Part shown: positions 42,006-52,186 of the stretch, piece by piece | Position numbering within the stretch: position 1 is the first letter of the stretch | How the letters are laid out: each line of letters begins with the position of its first letter | Assembly (NCBI RefSeq): GCF_021730305.1 | Contig: NZ_CP032674.1 | Coordinates: 2,465,001-2,529,000 of the forward strand | Direction of reading: 5' to 3' | From: Xanthobacter sp. YC-JY1 | Lineage (GTDB): Bacteria > Pseudomonadota > Alphaproteobacteria > Rhizobiales > Xanthobacteraceae | Length of the DNA stretch: 64,000 nt | Program-made: the position numbers and the translations under genes | Notes under the pieces: generated by a model | Seen by the model: only the letters and a program-made list of their open reading frames with translations | Databases searched by the model: none | What the model was told of the DNA's origin: nothing

Positions 42006-43493
42006 ATGGACAAGGTTCTCAAACACCTCTCCTCTGGCCGTCTGCTCCGGTTTGTCACGAGTGCGCTGATCCTCGCCATTGTGGGGATGCAGTCCGTCGC
42101 CTTGTGGCGCTCCTATCAGGAAACCTGGCACGACGGCGAGCGCTATACCGCGAACACAATCTCTGTGCTCGCGGGATCGATAAAACGTGACTTCCTTCTT
42201 GTCGAATCCAGCCTGACAGGTCTGGCCGAGGCGCTGCGGGAGCCCACTTTGATGAAGCTTCCTGCGACGCTTCGTCAGCGTGTTCTGTTCCGCCGTGCGG
42301 GGGATGCTCATGACTTCGGCGTCATGCTTGTGCTGGATGCGCAGGGTAATGTCGTCTTCGACGATGCTGAAGATGACCTGAGTGCAATCAATTTCGCCGA
42401 TCGAGACTATTTCCGCGTTCAAAAGGTAAGCCCGAACGCCGGCGTTTATGTCAGTCGGCCGTTTGTATCCCGGCTTGCGAGCGCTGAACCCGCTATCGCG
42501 ATCAGCGAAAGGCTGAATGCGCCGGACGGATCATTCGCAGGGGTCGTGGTCGCCACCATTCGCCTAATCTATTTCCAACAGCTGTTCGAGCGGGTGAAGT
42601 TGCCGCCCGGCGGGATTATCCGCCTGACCCGGACCGATGGCACCGTCATCCTGCGATATCCCTCCACGGATGGGCGAGGCAATGTTGGTGACAGCATTCC
42701 GCCTGATCCGAGCCCTCCGCAGAGGGCGGGTGCCGCCGATGATTGGTGGGTGGAAACGTCCCGGCTCGATGGCGAACGCCGTTTCCTACGGACCGCCTAT
42801 ATCGAGGGGTTCCAGTTGGCGGTGACGGTGGGTCTTTCTGCGCGCAGGCAATTCCGAGGATGGTATTTCCGTGCCGCCGTCACCCTTGCGCTCACCCTCA
42901 CCGTGTCGCTCCTGCTCGCAATGACGGTCTCGGCGCTCGCCACCTCCCTGCGCCGCAGTCGGGAGATGGAGCGCCAGCTGGAGCGCATGGCGATCACCGA
43001 TTCACTCACCGGCCTGCCCAACCGGCGGGCGCTCGACCTGACGCTGGACGTGGAAATGCAGCGTTCCCGGCGGGAGCGGCGTGAGCTGGCGGTGCTGATG
43101 ATCGACATCGATCACTTCAAGCGGGTGAACGACACGCATGGCCACACGGTGGGAGACGCCGTGCTCGCCGAGGTGGCCCACCGGGTCCAGCGCGCGGCAT
43201 GCCGGCCGGGGGATTTCGTCTGCCGCTATGGCGGGGAGGAATTTGTCGTCGTCTTGCCGGAGACGCCGGCGGCAGGTGCGGAACTGGTGGGCGAGCGCAT
43301 TCGGGCGGGCGTCGCCGCGACCGCCGTCATGACCCATGGTTTGGCCATCGAAATCACGGTCAGCGTCGGCATCGCCGTCCAGAGGGCGGACGATGGGCCG
43401 GGCGAGTTGGTCGCGCGCAGCGACAAAGCCCTCTATACGGCGAAGCGGGCCGGGCGAAACCGCGTAGCGCGGCTCGAGACGTTCGCCGCCTGA
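42006..43493 (+). CDS. Diguanylate cyclase with periplasmic Cache sensor
   Basis: 495 residues. TM1 (~15-33), a PDC/Cache-type periplasmic domain (~40-270, with DRDYFRVQKVSPNAGVYVS), TM2 (~288-310) and a GGDEF domain. The active site is GGEEF (409-413), preceded five residues earlier by the inhibitory RxxD site RPGD, so it should make c-di-GMP with product feedback. The signal is presumably a small periplasmic molecule. The 72-bp upstream gap is AT-rich. Confidence 0.92.
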   Translation: MDKVLKHLSSGRLLRFVTSALILAIVGMQSVALWRSYQETWHDGERYTANTISVLAGSIKRDFLLVESSLTGLAEALREPTLMKLPATLRQRVLFRRAGDAHDFGVMLVLDAQGNVVFDDAEDDLSAINFADRDYFRVQKVSPNAGVYVSRPFVSRLASAEPAIAISERLNAPDGSFAGVVVATIRLIYFQQLFERVKLPPGGIIRLTRTDGTVILRYPSTDGRGNVGDSIPPDPSPPQRAGAADDWWVETSRLDGERRFLRTAYIEGFQLAVTVGLSARRQFRGWYFRAAVTLALTLTVSLLLAMTVSALATSLRRSREMERQLERMAITDSLTGLPNRRALDLTLDVEMQRSRRERRELAVLMIDIDHFKRVNDTHGHTVGDAVLAEVAHRVQRAACRPGDFVCRYGGEEFVVVLPETPAAGAELVGERIRAGVAATAVMTHGLAIEITVSVGIAVQRADDGPGELVARSDKALYTAKRAGRNRVARLETFAA

Positions 43494-43508
43494 GGTCCGT
43501 CTGGCCCG

Positions 43509-45305
43509 TCAGTCTTCCGCGCCGAGTCCCCGCCGCGCCCGCTCCAGTTCCGCCGCATAGCGCTTGAGGACGTGGGATTCGCCCAGCAGCCCCAGGAGGT
43601 GACGGTTGTCGCGGTCGTCCACCACGGCGAGGTCCTCGGCCTTCGCGTTATCGAAGGCGAGGGCCGCTTCCTTGACGTTCATTGCAGGCAGCAGCACGTG
43701 GTCGCGCTGCGTCGCCAACCCCGACACCGCCGTCTCGCCGGGCTCCAGGCTGGCATAGGCCTCGGACAGGCGCAGCAGCCCGCTATAGCCGCCGGCCGCG
43801 TCTACCAGCACGACGATACGGGTCGAGCCGAGCGCGTAGCGGGCGCGCAGGGCGTCCAGCGTGCCATCCTGCGGAAAGGTGGGGAAGTCGGTGCGCATCA
43901 TCTTCGCGACCGTCAAATCGCGCATCCAGCCCACGTCCTGCGCGCCGCGGATGGTCTCTCCTCGCAGGTGCAGGCGCCAGGTGGAGAAGGAGTAGCCAAA
44001 GGTTTCCCGCACGGTCAGGGAGGTAACGACCGCCGCCGCCATCACGAAGCCGGAAAGGGAGATGTCCCGCGTCATCTCCAGCACGAGGAAGCTCATGGTG
44101 AGCGGCCCGCCGATGACGCCCACGGCCAGCGCGCCCATGCCCACAACCGCCGCAACCGATGGATCGAGGTGGAAGCCCGGAAAGGCCATGGCCAGCAGCC
44201 CGCCATAGAGCTTGCCCATCAGCGCGCCGAGGAACAGCGAGGCGAAGAACAGGCCGCCGCGAAAGCCGGAGCCGATGGAGAGGGCGGAGGCGAGGATCTT
44301 CAGTCCAAACACGATGGCGACGGAGGCCGTCACCGCGCTGCCCACCTGGGTATGGAGCGCGCCGTGGCCATCGGAGAGCACCTGCGGGCTGTAGAGCGCC
44401 AGTGCGCCGATGCCGATGCCGGCCACCATTGGCCGCAGCGGCGCGGGAATGCGGCTCATGCCGAACAGCGTCTCCACCGTGGTCACGAGGCGCATGATGA
44501 CGATGGCGACCGCCGCGGCGGTGAGGCCGAGAAACAGGATGGGCAGGATGTCGACCGGCCCGAGGTTCGGGTCGAGCGGCATGTGCAATGGCTCCACATG
44601 GGCGCCGAGCAGCCGCGCCGTCATCACCGCCGACACCGTTCCGGCGAGCACCGGGGCCGCCGCCGGGATGGAATAGGAGCCGATGACAATCTCGAAGCCG
44701 TAGAAGGCGCCCATCAGCGGCGCATCGAACGCCGCGCCGATGCCCGCCGCCGCGCCCGCGCCGACGAGGATGCGCAGGTCATTGCGCCGGAGCTTGAAGG
44801 TCAGTCCCAGCCGGGAGGCGATGCCCGAGCCGATCTGCGAATAGCCGGCCTCAAGCCCCAGCGACGCGCCGAAGCCGTTGGACACCATGGTCTGAAGGGC
44901 GACGATGATGCTGTCGGTGAGCGACATGCGCCCGCCATGCAGCGCATTCGCCTCGATGGGATCGACGAAAGGGTGCCGGCGCCAGCGTTTCAGCGCCAGT
45001 GCGATCACGCCCATCGCCGCGCCGCCCACAACGGGAACGAGGATCAGCCAGGGTGAGGCGAGGGCAGGGGAGGAGGACAGGCGCTCGCCCGGTGCCAGCC
45101 AGTAGAGCACCTCGTGCATCCACTGGGTGGTGGCGCTCATGATGCTGGCCGCAATCCCGGCCAACACGCCCATGACGGCGGCGATGAGGACGAGCGAGGT
45201 CTCCCGCGCCCGGACGATGGACTGCGCCTGATCGACGAGGCGCCGGAGCGCCGCCCGCTCGGCGGGGGCCGGTGCGCGCCCGGTCTCGGGGGAGGGCGCG
45301 TCCAT
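43509..45305 (-). CDS. ClC-family chloride channel/transporter with CBS pair
   Basis: 598 residues. The ClC core (~40-430) has GFGASLGLEAGYSQIGSG (gating-Glu region), GAAFDAPLMGAFYGFE and GSGFRGGLFFASLFLGAL. Two C-terminal CBS domains (~455-585) probably sense nucleotides. Cl-/H+ exchangers keep the gating Glu, which is present here, so exchange rather than channel activity is likely. It is 3 bp from parC and may be co-transcribed with it. Confidence 0.9.
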   Translation of the reverse strand: MDAPSPETGRAPAPAERAALRRLVDQAQSIVRARETSLVLIAAVMGVLAGIAASIMSATTQWMHEVLYWLAPGERLSSSPALASPWLILVPVVGGAAMGVIALALKRWRRHPFVDPIEANALHGGRMSLTDSIIVALQTMVSNGFGASLGLEAGYSQIGSGIASRLGLTFKLRRNDLRILVGAGAAAGIGAAFDAPLMGAFYGFEIVIGSYSIPAAAPVLAGTVSAVMTARLLGAHVEPLHMPLDPNLGPVDILPILFLGLTAAAVAIVIMRLVTTVETLFGMSRIPAPLRPMVAGIGIGALALYSPQVLSDGHGALHTQVGSAVTASVAIVFGLKILASALSIGSGFRGGLFFASLFLGALMGKLYGGLLAMAFPGFHLDPSVAAVVGMGALAVGVIGGPLTMSFLVLEMTRDISLSGFVMAAAVVTSLTVRETFGYSFSTWRLHLRGETIRGAQDVGWMRDLTVAKMMRTDFPTFPQDGTLDALRARYALGSTRIVVLVDAAGGYSGLLRLSEAYASLEPGETAVSGLATQRDHVLLPAMNVKEAALAFDNAKAEDLAVVDDRDNRHLLGLLGESHVLKRYAAELERARRGLGAED

Positions 45306-45308
45306 GCC

Positions 45309-47546
45309 TCAGCCGAACGTGTTGGTGCGGGGGAACCCCTTGGGCGGCAGACGGCCCGCCGAGGCGCGTTCGCCCTGCCATTCGATGAGATCGGTCACCG
45401 TCCAGGTCCGGCCAGAGGTGTCCTCCCAGGTCAGGCCGGTGGCCATCGGGAACACCTTGAGGTCGCTGAGGCCCCCGTCCTTGTAGCGCTGGAGGCGCAC
45501 GCCGCGGCCGCGCGACATTTCGGGAATCTGGTTCAACGGGAAGACCAGCATCTTGCGGTTCTCACCGATCACCGCCACCCAGTCGCCATCGACGAAGCGC
45601 ACCGCAAGTGCAGCGTCCGGCGGGTCGGTGACGAGCACCTGCTTGCCCTTGCGTGTATTGGCGAGGCAATCGTCCTCCGGCACCACGAAGCCGCGGCCCT
45701 GCTTCGACGCCACCAGCAGCTTGCGTCCGGCCTGGTAGGCGAAGACGGAGACGATCTCCGCCTCCTGCTCCAGGTCGATCATCAGGCGCACGGGCTCGCC
45801 GTGGCCGCGACCGCCGGGGAGCTTGGAGGCATCCAGCGTGTAGAAGCGGCCGTTGGAGGCGAACACCATGACCTTGGAGGTGGTCTCCGCGAAGAAGGCG
45901 TGGCCGTGGCTGTCGTCGCCCTTGAACTGCAGGTTCGAGACATCCGCCACGTGGCCCTTCAGCGCGCGGATCCAGCCCTTGGCGGAGACGACGACGGTGA
46001 TGGGCTCGCGCTCCACCAGCGCCTCGGTGAAGGCGTCCTCGTGCACGGTCGGCGCGGCCGCGAAGGTGGTCCGCCGCCGGCCAAGCGCGGTCTCGGGGCC
46101 GTAGGTCTTGCGGGTCTCGCGGATTTCCTTGGAGATCGCCTTCCACTGCGCCGTCTCGGAAGCGACGAGGCGGTTGAGCCCGTCCTGCTCCTTGGAGAGG
46201 GCGTCGTGCTCCTTGCGGATTTCCATCTCTTCCAGGCGGCGCAGGGAGCGCAGCCGCATGTTGAGGATGGCTTCGGCCTGCACGTCCGTCAGCTCGAAGG
46301 TCTGCATCAGCGAGACCTTCGGCTCGTCCTCCTCGCGGATGATGCGGATCACCTCGTCGAGGTTGAGATAGGCGATGAGGTAGCCGCCCAGCACCTCCAG
46401 CCGGTGGGCGATCTGGTCGAGCCGGTAGCGCGAGCGCCGCAGCAGCACGTCGCGGCGATGGTCCAGCCACTCGCGCAGCGCTTCGGCCAGCGACAGCACC
46501 TTGGGGATCTGGCCCTTGACCAGCACGTTCATGTTGAGCGGGATGCGCGCCTCAAGCTCGGTGAGCTTGAACAGGCTCTCCATCAGCACCTCGGCATCCA
46601 CGGTGCGGGTGCGTGGCTCCAGCACCAGGCGGATGTCCTCTGCGCTCTCGTCGCGGACGTCGGCGAGCAGCGGCAGCTTCTTGTCGGTGAGCAGCTCGGC
46701 GATCTTCTCCACGAGGCGGGACTTGGCGACGCCGTAGGGGATCTCCGTCACCACCACCACATAGCCGCCGCGGCCGGTATCCTCCTTCTCCCAGCGCGCA
46801 CGGACGCGGAACGAGCCGCGGCCCGTCGCATAGGCCTCCGCCACGCCGACCGGATCCTCCACCAGCACACCACCAGTGGGGAAGTCCGGGCCGGGCACGA
46901 ACTTCAGCAGGTCGAACGCGAGCGCGTCCGGATGGTCGATGAGGTGGAGCGCTGCGTCCAGCAGCTCTGCCGCATTGTGGGGCGGGATCGAGGTCGCCAT
47001 GCCCACGGCGATGCCCTGCGAGCCGTTCGCCAGCAGGTTCGGGAAGGCGGCGGGCAGAACTGCCGGCTCTTCCTCCGACCCGTCATAGGTCGGGCGGAAA
47101 TCCACCGCGTCCTCGTCGATGCCATCCAGCAGCAGCCGGGCGGTCTCGGTGAGGCGGGCCTCGGTGTATCGCATGGCGGCGGCGTTATCGCCGTCCACAT
47201 TGCCGAAATTGCCCTGGCCATCCACTAGGGGATACCGCTGGGCGAAGTCCTGCGCGAGACGCACCAGCGCGTCATAGACGGACTGGTCGCCGTGCGGGTG
47301 GAACTTGCCGATAACGTCGCCGACCACGCGGGCGGACTTCTTGAAGCCTTGCCCGGGATCGAGCCGCAACTGCCGCATGGCGTGGAGGATGCGCCGGTGG
47401 ACAGGCTTCAATCCGTCGCGCGCATCGGGCAGCGCGCGGTGCATGATGGTCGAGAGAGCGTAGGCGAGGTAGCGCTCTTCCAGCGCCTCCTTCAGCGTGA
47501 CTTTCTCGATGTTCCCGTCGCCGGGCGGAAGTGTGCGGGTGGCCAT
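45309..47546 (-). CDS. parC: DNA topoisomerase IV subunit A
   Basis: 745 residues. [37 protein letters not shown] and [20 protein letters not shown] are the breakage-reunion domain; the catalytic Tyr is in [11 protein letters not shown]. The C-terminal six-bladed DNA-wrapping domain lacks a full GyrA box ([12 protein letters not shown]-type blades), favouring ParC over GyrA. It decatenates daughter chromosomes with ParE, which is not in the window. ATG 47546 was chosen over a longer frame. Confidence 0.93.
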   Translation of the reverse strand: MATRTLPPGDGNIEKVTLKEALEERYLAYALSTIMHRALPDARDGLKPVHRRILHAMRQLRLDPGQGFKKSARVVGDVIGKFHPHGDQSVYDALVRLAQDFAQRYPLVDGQGNFGNVDGDNAAAMRYTEARLTETARLLLDGIDEDAVDFRPTYDGSEEEPAVLPAAFPNLLANGSQGIAVGMATSIPPHNAAELLDAALHLIDHPDALAFDLLKFVPGPDFPTGGVLVEDPVGVAEAYATGRGSFRVRARWEKEDTGRGGYVVVVTEIPYGVAKSRLVEKIAELLTDKKLPLLADVRDESAEDIRLVLEPRTRTVDAEVLMESLFKLTELEARIPLNMNVLVKGQIPKVLSLAEALREWLDHRRDVLLRRSRYRLDQIAHRLEVLGGYLIAYLNLDEVIRIIREEDEPKVSLMQTFELTDVQAEAILNMRLRSLRRLEEMEIRKEHDALSKEQDGLNRLVASETAQWKAISKEIRETRKTYGPETALGRRRTTFAAAPTVHEDAFTEALVEREPITVVVSAKGWIRALKGHVADVSNLQFKGDDSHGHAFFAETTSKVMVFASNGRFYTLDASKLPGGRGHGEPVRLMIDLEQEAEIVSVFAYQAGRKLLVASKQGRGFVVPEDDCLANTRKGKQVLVTDPPDAALAVRFVDGDWVAVIGENRKMLVFPLNQIPEMSRGRGVRLQRYKDGGLSDLKVFPMATGLTWEDTSGRTWTVTDLIEWQGERASAGRLPPKGFPRTNTFG

Positions 47547-47840
47547 GCCCCGCAGTACCTCGCGCGCGGGCGCGGGACAAGCCCGCGCCACCGGCCCGGC
47601 CGTGTCCGGTCCCCCGCGTTCCGTAACCTTCCAGGCCGCGATCTCGCCGCAAGACTGAACGGATCGTCAAGTCTGGGGCGTGCCGCCGCGTCATACGGCA
47701 AAAATGTACCGGAGAAGGCCACAATCTGCGGCAAAGCACACGCTTAAGATGTCACTCCCGGAACAAAATCCCGCCCCTGCGACGTTTCAGCATTGATCTG
47801 CGAGCGCTTCTCTACGTTCGCATCAAGAGGAGAAGGGTCC

Positions 47841-48092
47841 ATGAAGGTTGCAACTCTTGCGGCGGGGGGAGTCGTTGCGTTGGCGCTTCTTGGTGCGGCG
47901 CCTTCTGCATCGGCCGGATCACTTGCCGGCAGCGCGGGAAGTTTTGCCGGTGCCGTCCATGAACAGGCGAAGGTTGAGGATGTGCGCTGGGTGCGGCGCT
48001 GCTGGCAGGTGCGCCGCTGGTGGAACGGACGCCCGCATTGGGTGACGCGCTGCCGCAACGTCTGGGTCGCGCCCCGTTACAATCGCTGGTGA
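47841..48092 (+). CDS. Small secreted Trp/Arg-rich protein
   Basis: 83 residues. Signal peptide with cleavage after SASA; the mature end [20 protein letters not shown] is rich in Trp and Arg and has two cysteines that could pair. An AGAGGAGAAGG ribosome site precedes ATG 47841. Such short proteins recur in Hyphomicrobiales without known role. It overlaps the convergent recO stop by 16 bp. Confidence 0.6.
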   Translation: MKVATLAAGGVVALALLGAAPSASAGSLAGSAGSFAGAVHEQAKVEDVRWVRRCWQVRRWWNGRPHWVTRCRNVWVAPRYNRW

Positions 48093-48811
48093 TCGGCGCT
48101 TCGCCGCCACGATGCGATGAACGCCGCGCGGGCTTCTGAAAAGCCCAGCCCGCGCGGCTCCAGCGCCCGCACCAGCAGAAAATGCCCGGTGATGGCCAGC
48201 GCCGATTCCACATCATCCATGGCGGGTGGTGCGCCGGTCCGGAGAAAGGGCGGCAGAGGAAACAGGCGATCCTTGTAGGGTGCCCCTGCCTCGCGGCAAA
48301 CCGCCCGTCCGCTCTTCGGCGAGACATAGATGAGATCATCGCGCCGGCCGGTCGCCGCGCACGTCTCCAGTTCCAATCCGAATCCCAGCTCCGACAGCAT
48401 GGCCAGCTCGAACCGCGCCACCAGCATGCCGGCGGAGTCCGCCTCCCCAAACGCATCGAGAATGGCACCAAGGGTAAGGAACAGCTCCTCGTGGGGATCG
48501 CGCTCCGGCAGCAGGTGGAGCAGCTGGGCCATGTGGGTGAAGCCGAAAGCCGCGTGGGGGGCTTCCATCAGGAGCCCGGCGCGGACGACCGAGGCCTCCA
48601 GCGCATAATTGCCCATGTGCTCATCGAGTCGGGCGCGCCATGTCGCGCTCACTGAATTGCCGGGCTGGAGGACGGGCGCCAGCCGGCGCGAGCCACCGCC
48701 GCGCACCATGCCGAGATGGCGTCCCCGCTGGCGCGTCAACAACTCGACGATGGCATTGCCTTCGCCGTGCCGCCTGACCCCAAGCACGATGCCCTCGTCC
48801 GTCCACTCCAA
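48077..48811 (-). CDS. recO: DNA repair protein RecO
   Basis: 244 residues. The OB-fold N-terminus ([34 protein letters not shown]) and a helical C-domain. Only partial zinc-finger cysteines are seen (ETCAATG, AVCREAG), as usual in alphaproteobacteria. RecO loads RecA on SSB-covered DNA with RecR. It converges on the small secreted-protein gene. Confidence 0.9.
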   Translation of the reverse strand: MEWTDEGIVLGVRRHGEGNAIVELLTRQRGRHLGMVRGGGSRRLAPVLQPGNSVSATWRARLDEHMGNYALEASVVRAGLLMEAPHAAFGFTHMAQLLHLLPERDPHEELFLTLGAILDAFGEADSAGMLVARFELAMLSELGFGLELETCAATGRRDDLIYVSPKSGRAVCREAGAPYKDRLFPLPPFLRTGAPPAMDDVESALAITGHFLLVRALEPRGLGFSEARAAFIASWRRSADHQRL

Positions 48812-48935
48812 CGACTTCCGCTCCCGTGTGGCACTTCCTCCCCCAGTTGATGCGCGGATGGCGCCGGGTGCAACTCCAGCGCTCCCGGGCGTCAGCCTTA
48901 ACAGGGCGGAAACCTAAAAACGGCAGGATGCGCCC

Positions 48936-49250
48936 ATGCAAAGCCGCTCGCGCCTCCAGACCATCCTTGCGACGCTCGCCCTCCACGTGGGGGCTGCGGC
49001 GCTCATCGGCTATTTCGCCTATCATGCCTATATCGGCGATCACGGCCTCCTCGCCCGTCGCAACTACGAGCAGGAGATGAAGGCGCTCGAAGCCGACCTC
49101 GCCGCCCTCAAGGCGCAGCGGCAGGCGATGGAGAACAAGGTGTCTCTTCTCGCCCCCAGCCAGCTCGATCCGGACCTACTGGACGAGGAGGCGCGGCGGC
49201 AGTTGAACTTCATAAACACGAAGGATCTTGTGCTGCTTCGCACCAAATGA
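48936..49250 (+). CDS. FtsB/DivIC-like septum formation protein
   Basis: 104 residues: a short N-terminus, one membrane helix (ILATLALHVGAAALIGYFAY) and a coiled coil (EQEMKALEADLAALKAQRQAMENKV split as heptads), then LLDEEARRQLNF, the FtsB C-terminal motif. It would join FtsL and FtsQ at the divisome. Placed upstream of pdhA, as in many alphaproteobacteria. Its stop overlaps the half-site array. Confidence 0.88.
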   Translation: MQSRSRLQTILATLALHVGAAALIGYFAYHAYIGDHGLLARRNYEQEMKALEADLAALKAQRQAMENKVSLLAPSQLDPDLLDEEARRQLNFINTKDLVLLRTK

Positions 49251-49294
49251 ACTATAGTATGGTTCATAGCGCTCTTGAACCATATTCAAGTTCA
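49248..49294. promoter_or_regulatory. Four TGAAC/GTTCA half-sites at exact 14-bp spacing upstream of pdhA
   Basis: TGAAC (49248-49252), GTTCA (49262-49266), TGAAC (49276-49280) and GTTCA (49290-49294), alternating orientation with three 9-bp spacers. The central pair extends to a perfect TATGGTTCA-N9-TGAACCATA. It lies 118-164 bp before the pdhA start and overlaps the ftsB-like stop codon. Looks like a multi-subunit operator for the pdh operon. Confidence 0.6.
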
Positions 49295-49411
49295 ATCCTT
49301 GATCCATAAGAGTTTGCAACGTGTTGCGTTGCAGCATCGAAAATTTCCCGCTTTCAGGCGGCTCGGCTGTGCGTTAGAGAGGCGCAGTTCCAGAGCTTCC
49401 TGAGGATGCCG

Positions 49412-50422
49412 ATGGCCGCCAAGAAGACTTCCCCCCGGACCGCCGTGCCGTCCGGCCCGGTACCCTTCACCAAGGATCAGGACCTCGAAGCCTATCGCGA
49501 GATGCTGCTCATCCGCCGCTTCGAGGAGAAGGCCGGCCAGATGTACGGCATGGGCCTCATCGGCGGCTTCTGCCACCTCTATATCGGCCAGGAAGCGGTC
49601 GTCGTCGGCATGCAGATGGCGATGAAGCCGGGCGATCAGGTCATCACCGGCTACCGTGACCACGGGCACATGCTGTCCACCGGCATGGACGCCAAGGGCG
49701 TCATGGCCGAGCTGACGGGCCGCCGTGGCGGCCTCTCCAAGGGCAAGGGCGGCTCGATGCACATGTTCAGCATCGAGAAGCAGTTCTTCGGCGGCCACGG
49801 CATCGTCGGCGCGCAGGTGTCGCTCGGCACCGGCCTCGCCTTCGCGGACCGCTACCGGGAGAACGGCAATGTCTCCGTCACCTATTTCGGCGACGGCGCC
49901 GCCAATCAGGGCCAGGTCTACGAGAGCTTCAACATGGCCGAGCTGTGGAAGCTGCCGGTCGTGTATGTGATCGAGAACAACAAGTACGCCATGGGCACCG
50001 CGGTCTCCCGCGCCTCCGCCCAGCAGGACTTCTCCAAGCGCGGCACCTCCTTCAACATCCCCGGCGAGCAGGTGGATGGCATGGACGTGCAGGCGGTGAA
50101 GGCCGCCGGCGAGCGGGCCCTGGCCTTCGCCCGCGAGGGCAACGGCCCCTACATCCTCGAGATGCAGACCTACCGTTATCGCGGCCACTCCATGTCGGAC
50201 CCGGCGAAGTACCGGTCCAAGGAGGAGGTCCAGAAGATGCGCACCGAGCACGATCCCATCGAGCAGGTGCGCACCCGTCTCCTCGACGGCCACAAGGTGA
50301 CCGAAGACGATCTGAAGAAGATCGACGCCGACGTCCGCGAGATCGTCAATGCGGCGGCGGATTTCGCCAGCAGCGATCCGGAGCCGGATGTCGCCGAGCT
50401 CTACACGGACATCCTGCGCTGA
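49412..50422 (+). CDS. pdhA: Pyruvate dehydrogenase E1 component, alpha subunit
   Basis: 336 residues. ETF-type TPP-binding region (GDGAANQGQVYESFNMA), conserved GFCHLYIGQEAVVVGM near residue 55 and the phosphorylation-loop-like YRYRGHSMSDPAKYRSK. Decarboxylates pyruvate with PdhB. TGAGGA lies just before ATG 49412; an in-frame ATG at 49406 lacks one. Confidence 0.95.
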   Translation: MAAKKTSPRTAVPSGPVPFTKDQDLEAYREMLLIRRFEEKAGQMYGMGLIGGFCHLYIGQEAVVVGMQMAMKPGDQVITGYRDHGHMLSTGMDAKGVMAELTGRRGGLSKGKGGSMHMFSIEKQFFGGHGIVGAQVSLGTGLAFADRYRENGNVSVTYFGDGAANQGQVYESFNMAELWKLPVVYVIENNKYAMGTAVSRASAQQDFSKRGTSFNIPGEQVDGMDVQAVKAAGERALAFAREGNGPYILEMQTYRYRGHSMSDPAKYRSKEEVQKMRTEHDPIEQVRTRLLDGHKVTEDDLKKIDADVREIVNAAADFASSDPEPDVAELYTDILR

Positions 50423-50432
50423 GGCCCGGCCC

Positions 50433-50789
50433 GTGGCCGAACTCTTCCATGTAATCGCCGGGGCGGCGCTCATCGCCGCCATCGGTGCCTGGGTCGTCGC
50501 GGTGCGCGGCGGCCGCGCCGCCCTCGCCGCCGAGCGGGCGACCGGGCGCCCCGTGGGCGTGGGGAGCTACCTCCTGCTCGCCTTCTGGCCGTTCGCCGTC
50601 GGCCGCTCCGGCGCCGCCGAGGATGTGGACCGGGTGCGCTCCGGCAAGGCGGCTATCGCCTTCTTCGTTTCCCTGACCGTCGCGATCGCGGCCATCTCCG
50701 CCTACACCAACCTCACCTTCAAGCGCGATCATGCGGCCCCGGCCGGCGCCACGCCGTCCGTCCCCGCTCCCGCGCCGAGCAAGAGCTGA
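50433..50789 (+). CDS. Small membrane protein within the pdh operon
   Basis: 118 residues from GTG 50433 (GAGG upstream). Two helices ([20 protein letters not shown] and [20 protein letters not shown]) separated by [20 protein letters not shown], and a Pro/Ala tail. I do not recognise the family. It is inserted between pdhA and pdhB, 10 bp after the former and 5 bp before the latter, so it is certainly co-transcribed. Confidence 0.6.
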   Translation: MAELFHVIAGAALIAAIGAWVVAVRGGRAALAAERATGRPVGVGSYLLLAFWPFAVGRSGAAEDVDRVRSGKAAIAFFVSLTVAIAAISAYTNLTFKRDHAAPAGATPSVPAPAPSKS

Positions 50790-50794
50790 CAGCC

Positions 50795-52186
50795 ATGGCC
50801 ATCGAAGTCCTCATGCCGGCCCTGTCTCCCACCATGGAGAAGGGCAACCTCACCAAGTGGGTGAAAAAGGAAGGTGACACGGTCAAGTCCGGCGACGTGC
50901 TCGCCGAGATCGAGACCGACAAGGCCACCATGGAGGTGGAGGCCGTCGACGAGGGCATCCTCGGCAAGATCCTAGTGCCGGAAGGCGCGCAGGACGTGGC
51001 GGTGAACACGCCCATCGCCACCATCCTGGCCGACGGTGAGGATGCGAATGCCGCGCCCGCCCCCGCGGCCAAGGCCGCTGAGAGCGCGCCGTCTCCGGTC
51101 ACCGCTGCGGCGCCCGTCGCGCCTGTCTCTCCGGCGCCCTCGGCTGTCGCGGCCCCGCCGCAGGTGACCGTGCAGCCCGATCCGGAAGTGCCTGCCGGCA
51201 CCGAGTTCGTCACCCAGACGGTCCGCGAGGCCCTGCGCGACGCCATGGCCGAGGAGATGCGCCGTGACGGCGATGTCTTCGTCATGGGCGAGGAAGTGGC
51301 CGAGTATCAGGGCGCCTACAAGATCACCCAGGGCCTGCTGCAGGAATTCGGCGCCCGCCGCGTGATCGACACCCCGATCACCGAGCACGGCTTTGCCGGT
51401 GTCGGCGTCGGTGCGGCCATGGCGGGATTGAAGCCCATCGTGGAGTTCATGACCTTCAACTTCGCCATGCAGGCGATCGACCAGATCATCAACTCCGCTG
51501 CCAAGACGCTCTACATGTCCGGCGGTCAGGTCCACTGCTCCATCGTGTTCCGCGGCCCCAACGGCGCTGCCGCCCGCGTCGCCGCCCAGCACAGCCAGGA
51601 CTACACCGCCTGGTATTCCAACGTGCCCGGCCTCAAGGTCATCGCGCCTTATTCGGCGGCTGACGCCAAGGGCCTGCTCAAGGCCGCCATCCGCGACCCC
51701 AACCCGATCATCTTCCTCGAGAACGAGATCCTCTACGGTCACTCGTTCGAGGTGCCGAAGCTCGACGATTACGTGCTGCCCATCGGCAAGGCGCGGATCG
51801 CGCGGTCGGGCAAGGACGTCACGATCGTCTCCTTCTCCATCGGCATGACCTATGCGCTCAAGGCCGCCGAGGAACTGGCGAAGCAGGGCATCGAGGCCGA
51901 GGTCATCGACCTGCGCACCATCCGCCCCATGGACGTGGACGCCATCGTCACCTCGGTGAAGAAGACCGGCCGCTGCGTCACGGTGGAAGAGGGCTGGCCG
52001 CAGTCGGGCATCGGTGCCGAGATCGCCGCCCAGCTCATGGACAAAGCCTTTGATTTCCTTGACGCTCCGGTCCTCCGCGTCACCGGCAAGGACGTGCCGA
52101 TGCCGTATGCCGCGAACCTCGAAAAGCTTGCGCTGCCGTCGGTTGCGGAGGTGATCGAGGCGGTCAAGGCGGTGACCTACAAATGA
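50795..52186 (+). CDS. pdhB: Pyruvate dehydrogenase E1 component, beta subunit with N-terminal lipoyl domain
   Basis: 463 residues. Residues 1-78 are a lipoyl domain (lipoyl Lys43 in [13 protein letters not shown]), then an Ala/Pro linker, then the E1-beta transketolase fold ([49 protein letters not shown]). A lipoyl domain on E1-beta is an alphaproteobacterial trait. Its lipoyl domain is nearly identical to that of PdhC. Confidence 0.95.
   Translation: MAIEVLMPALSPTMEKGNLTKWVKKEGDTVKSGDVLAEIETDKATMEVEAVDEGILGKILVPEGAQDVAVNTPIATILADGEDANAAPAPAAKAAESAPSPVTAAAPVAPVSPAPSAVAAPPQVTVQPDPEVPAGTEFVTQTVREALRDAMAEEMRRDGDVFVMGEEVAEYQGAYKITQGLLQEFGARRVIDTPITEHGFAGVGVGAAMAGLKPIVEFMTFNFAMQAIDQIINSAAKTLYMSGGQVHCSIVFRGPNGAAARVAAQHSQDYTAWYSNVPGLKVIAPYSAADAKGLLKAAIRDPNPIIFLENEILYGHSFEVPKLDDYVLPIGKARIARSGKDVTIVSFSIGMTYALKAAEELAKQGIEAEVIDLRTIRPMDVDAIVTSVKKTGRCVTVEEGWPQSGIGAEIAAQLMDKAFDFLDAPVLRVTGKDVPMPYAANLEKLALPSVAEVIEAVKAVTYK

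Noticed and set aside
43572-45056. Long plus-strand frame opposite the ClC gene
   Set aside because: His/Arg/Gly-rich composition typical of antisense frames; the minus-strand ClC protein is unmistakable.
49248-49294. CRISPR-like repeat array
   Set aside because: Repeats are 5 bp with 9-bp spacers; this is an operator layout. No cas genes or CRISPR repeats occur in the window.
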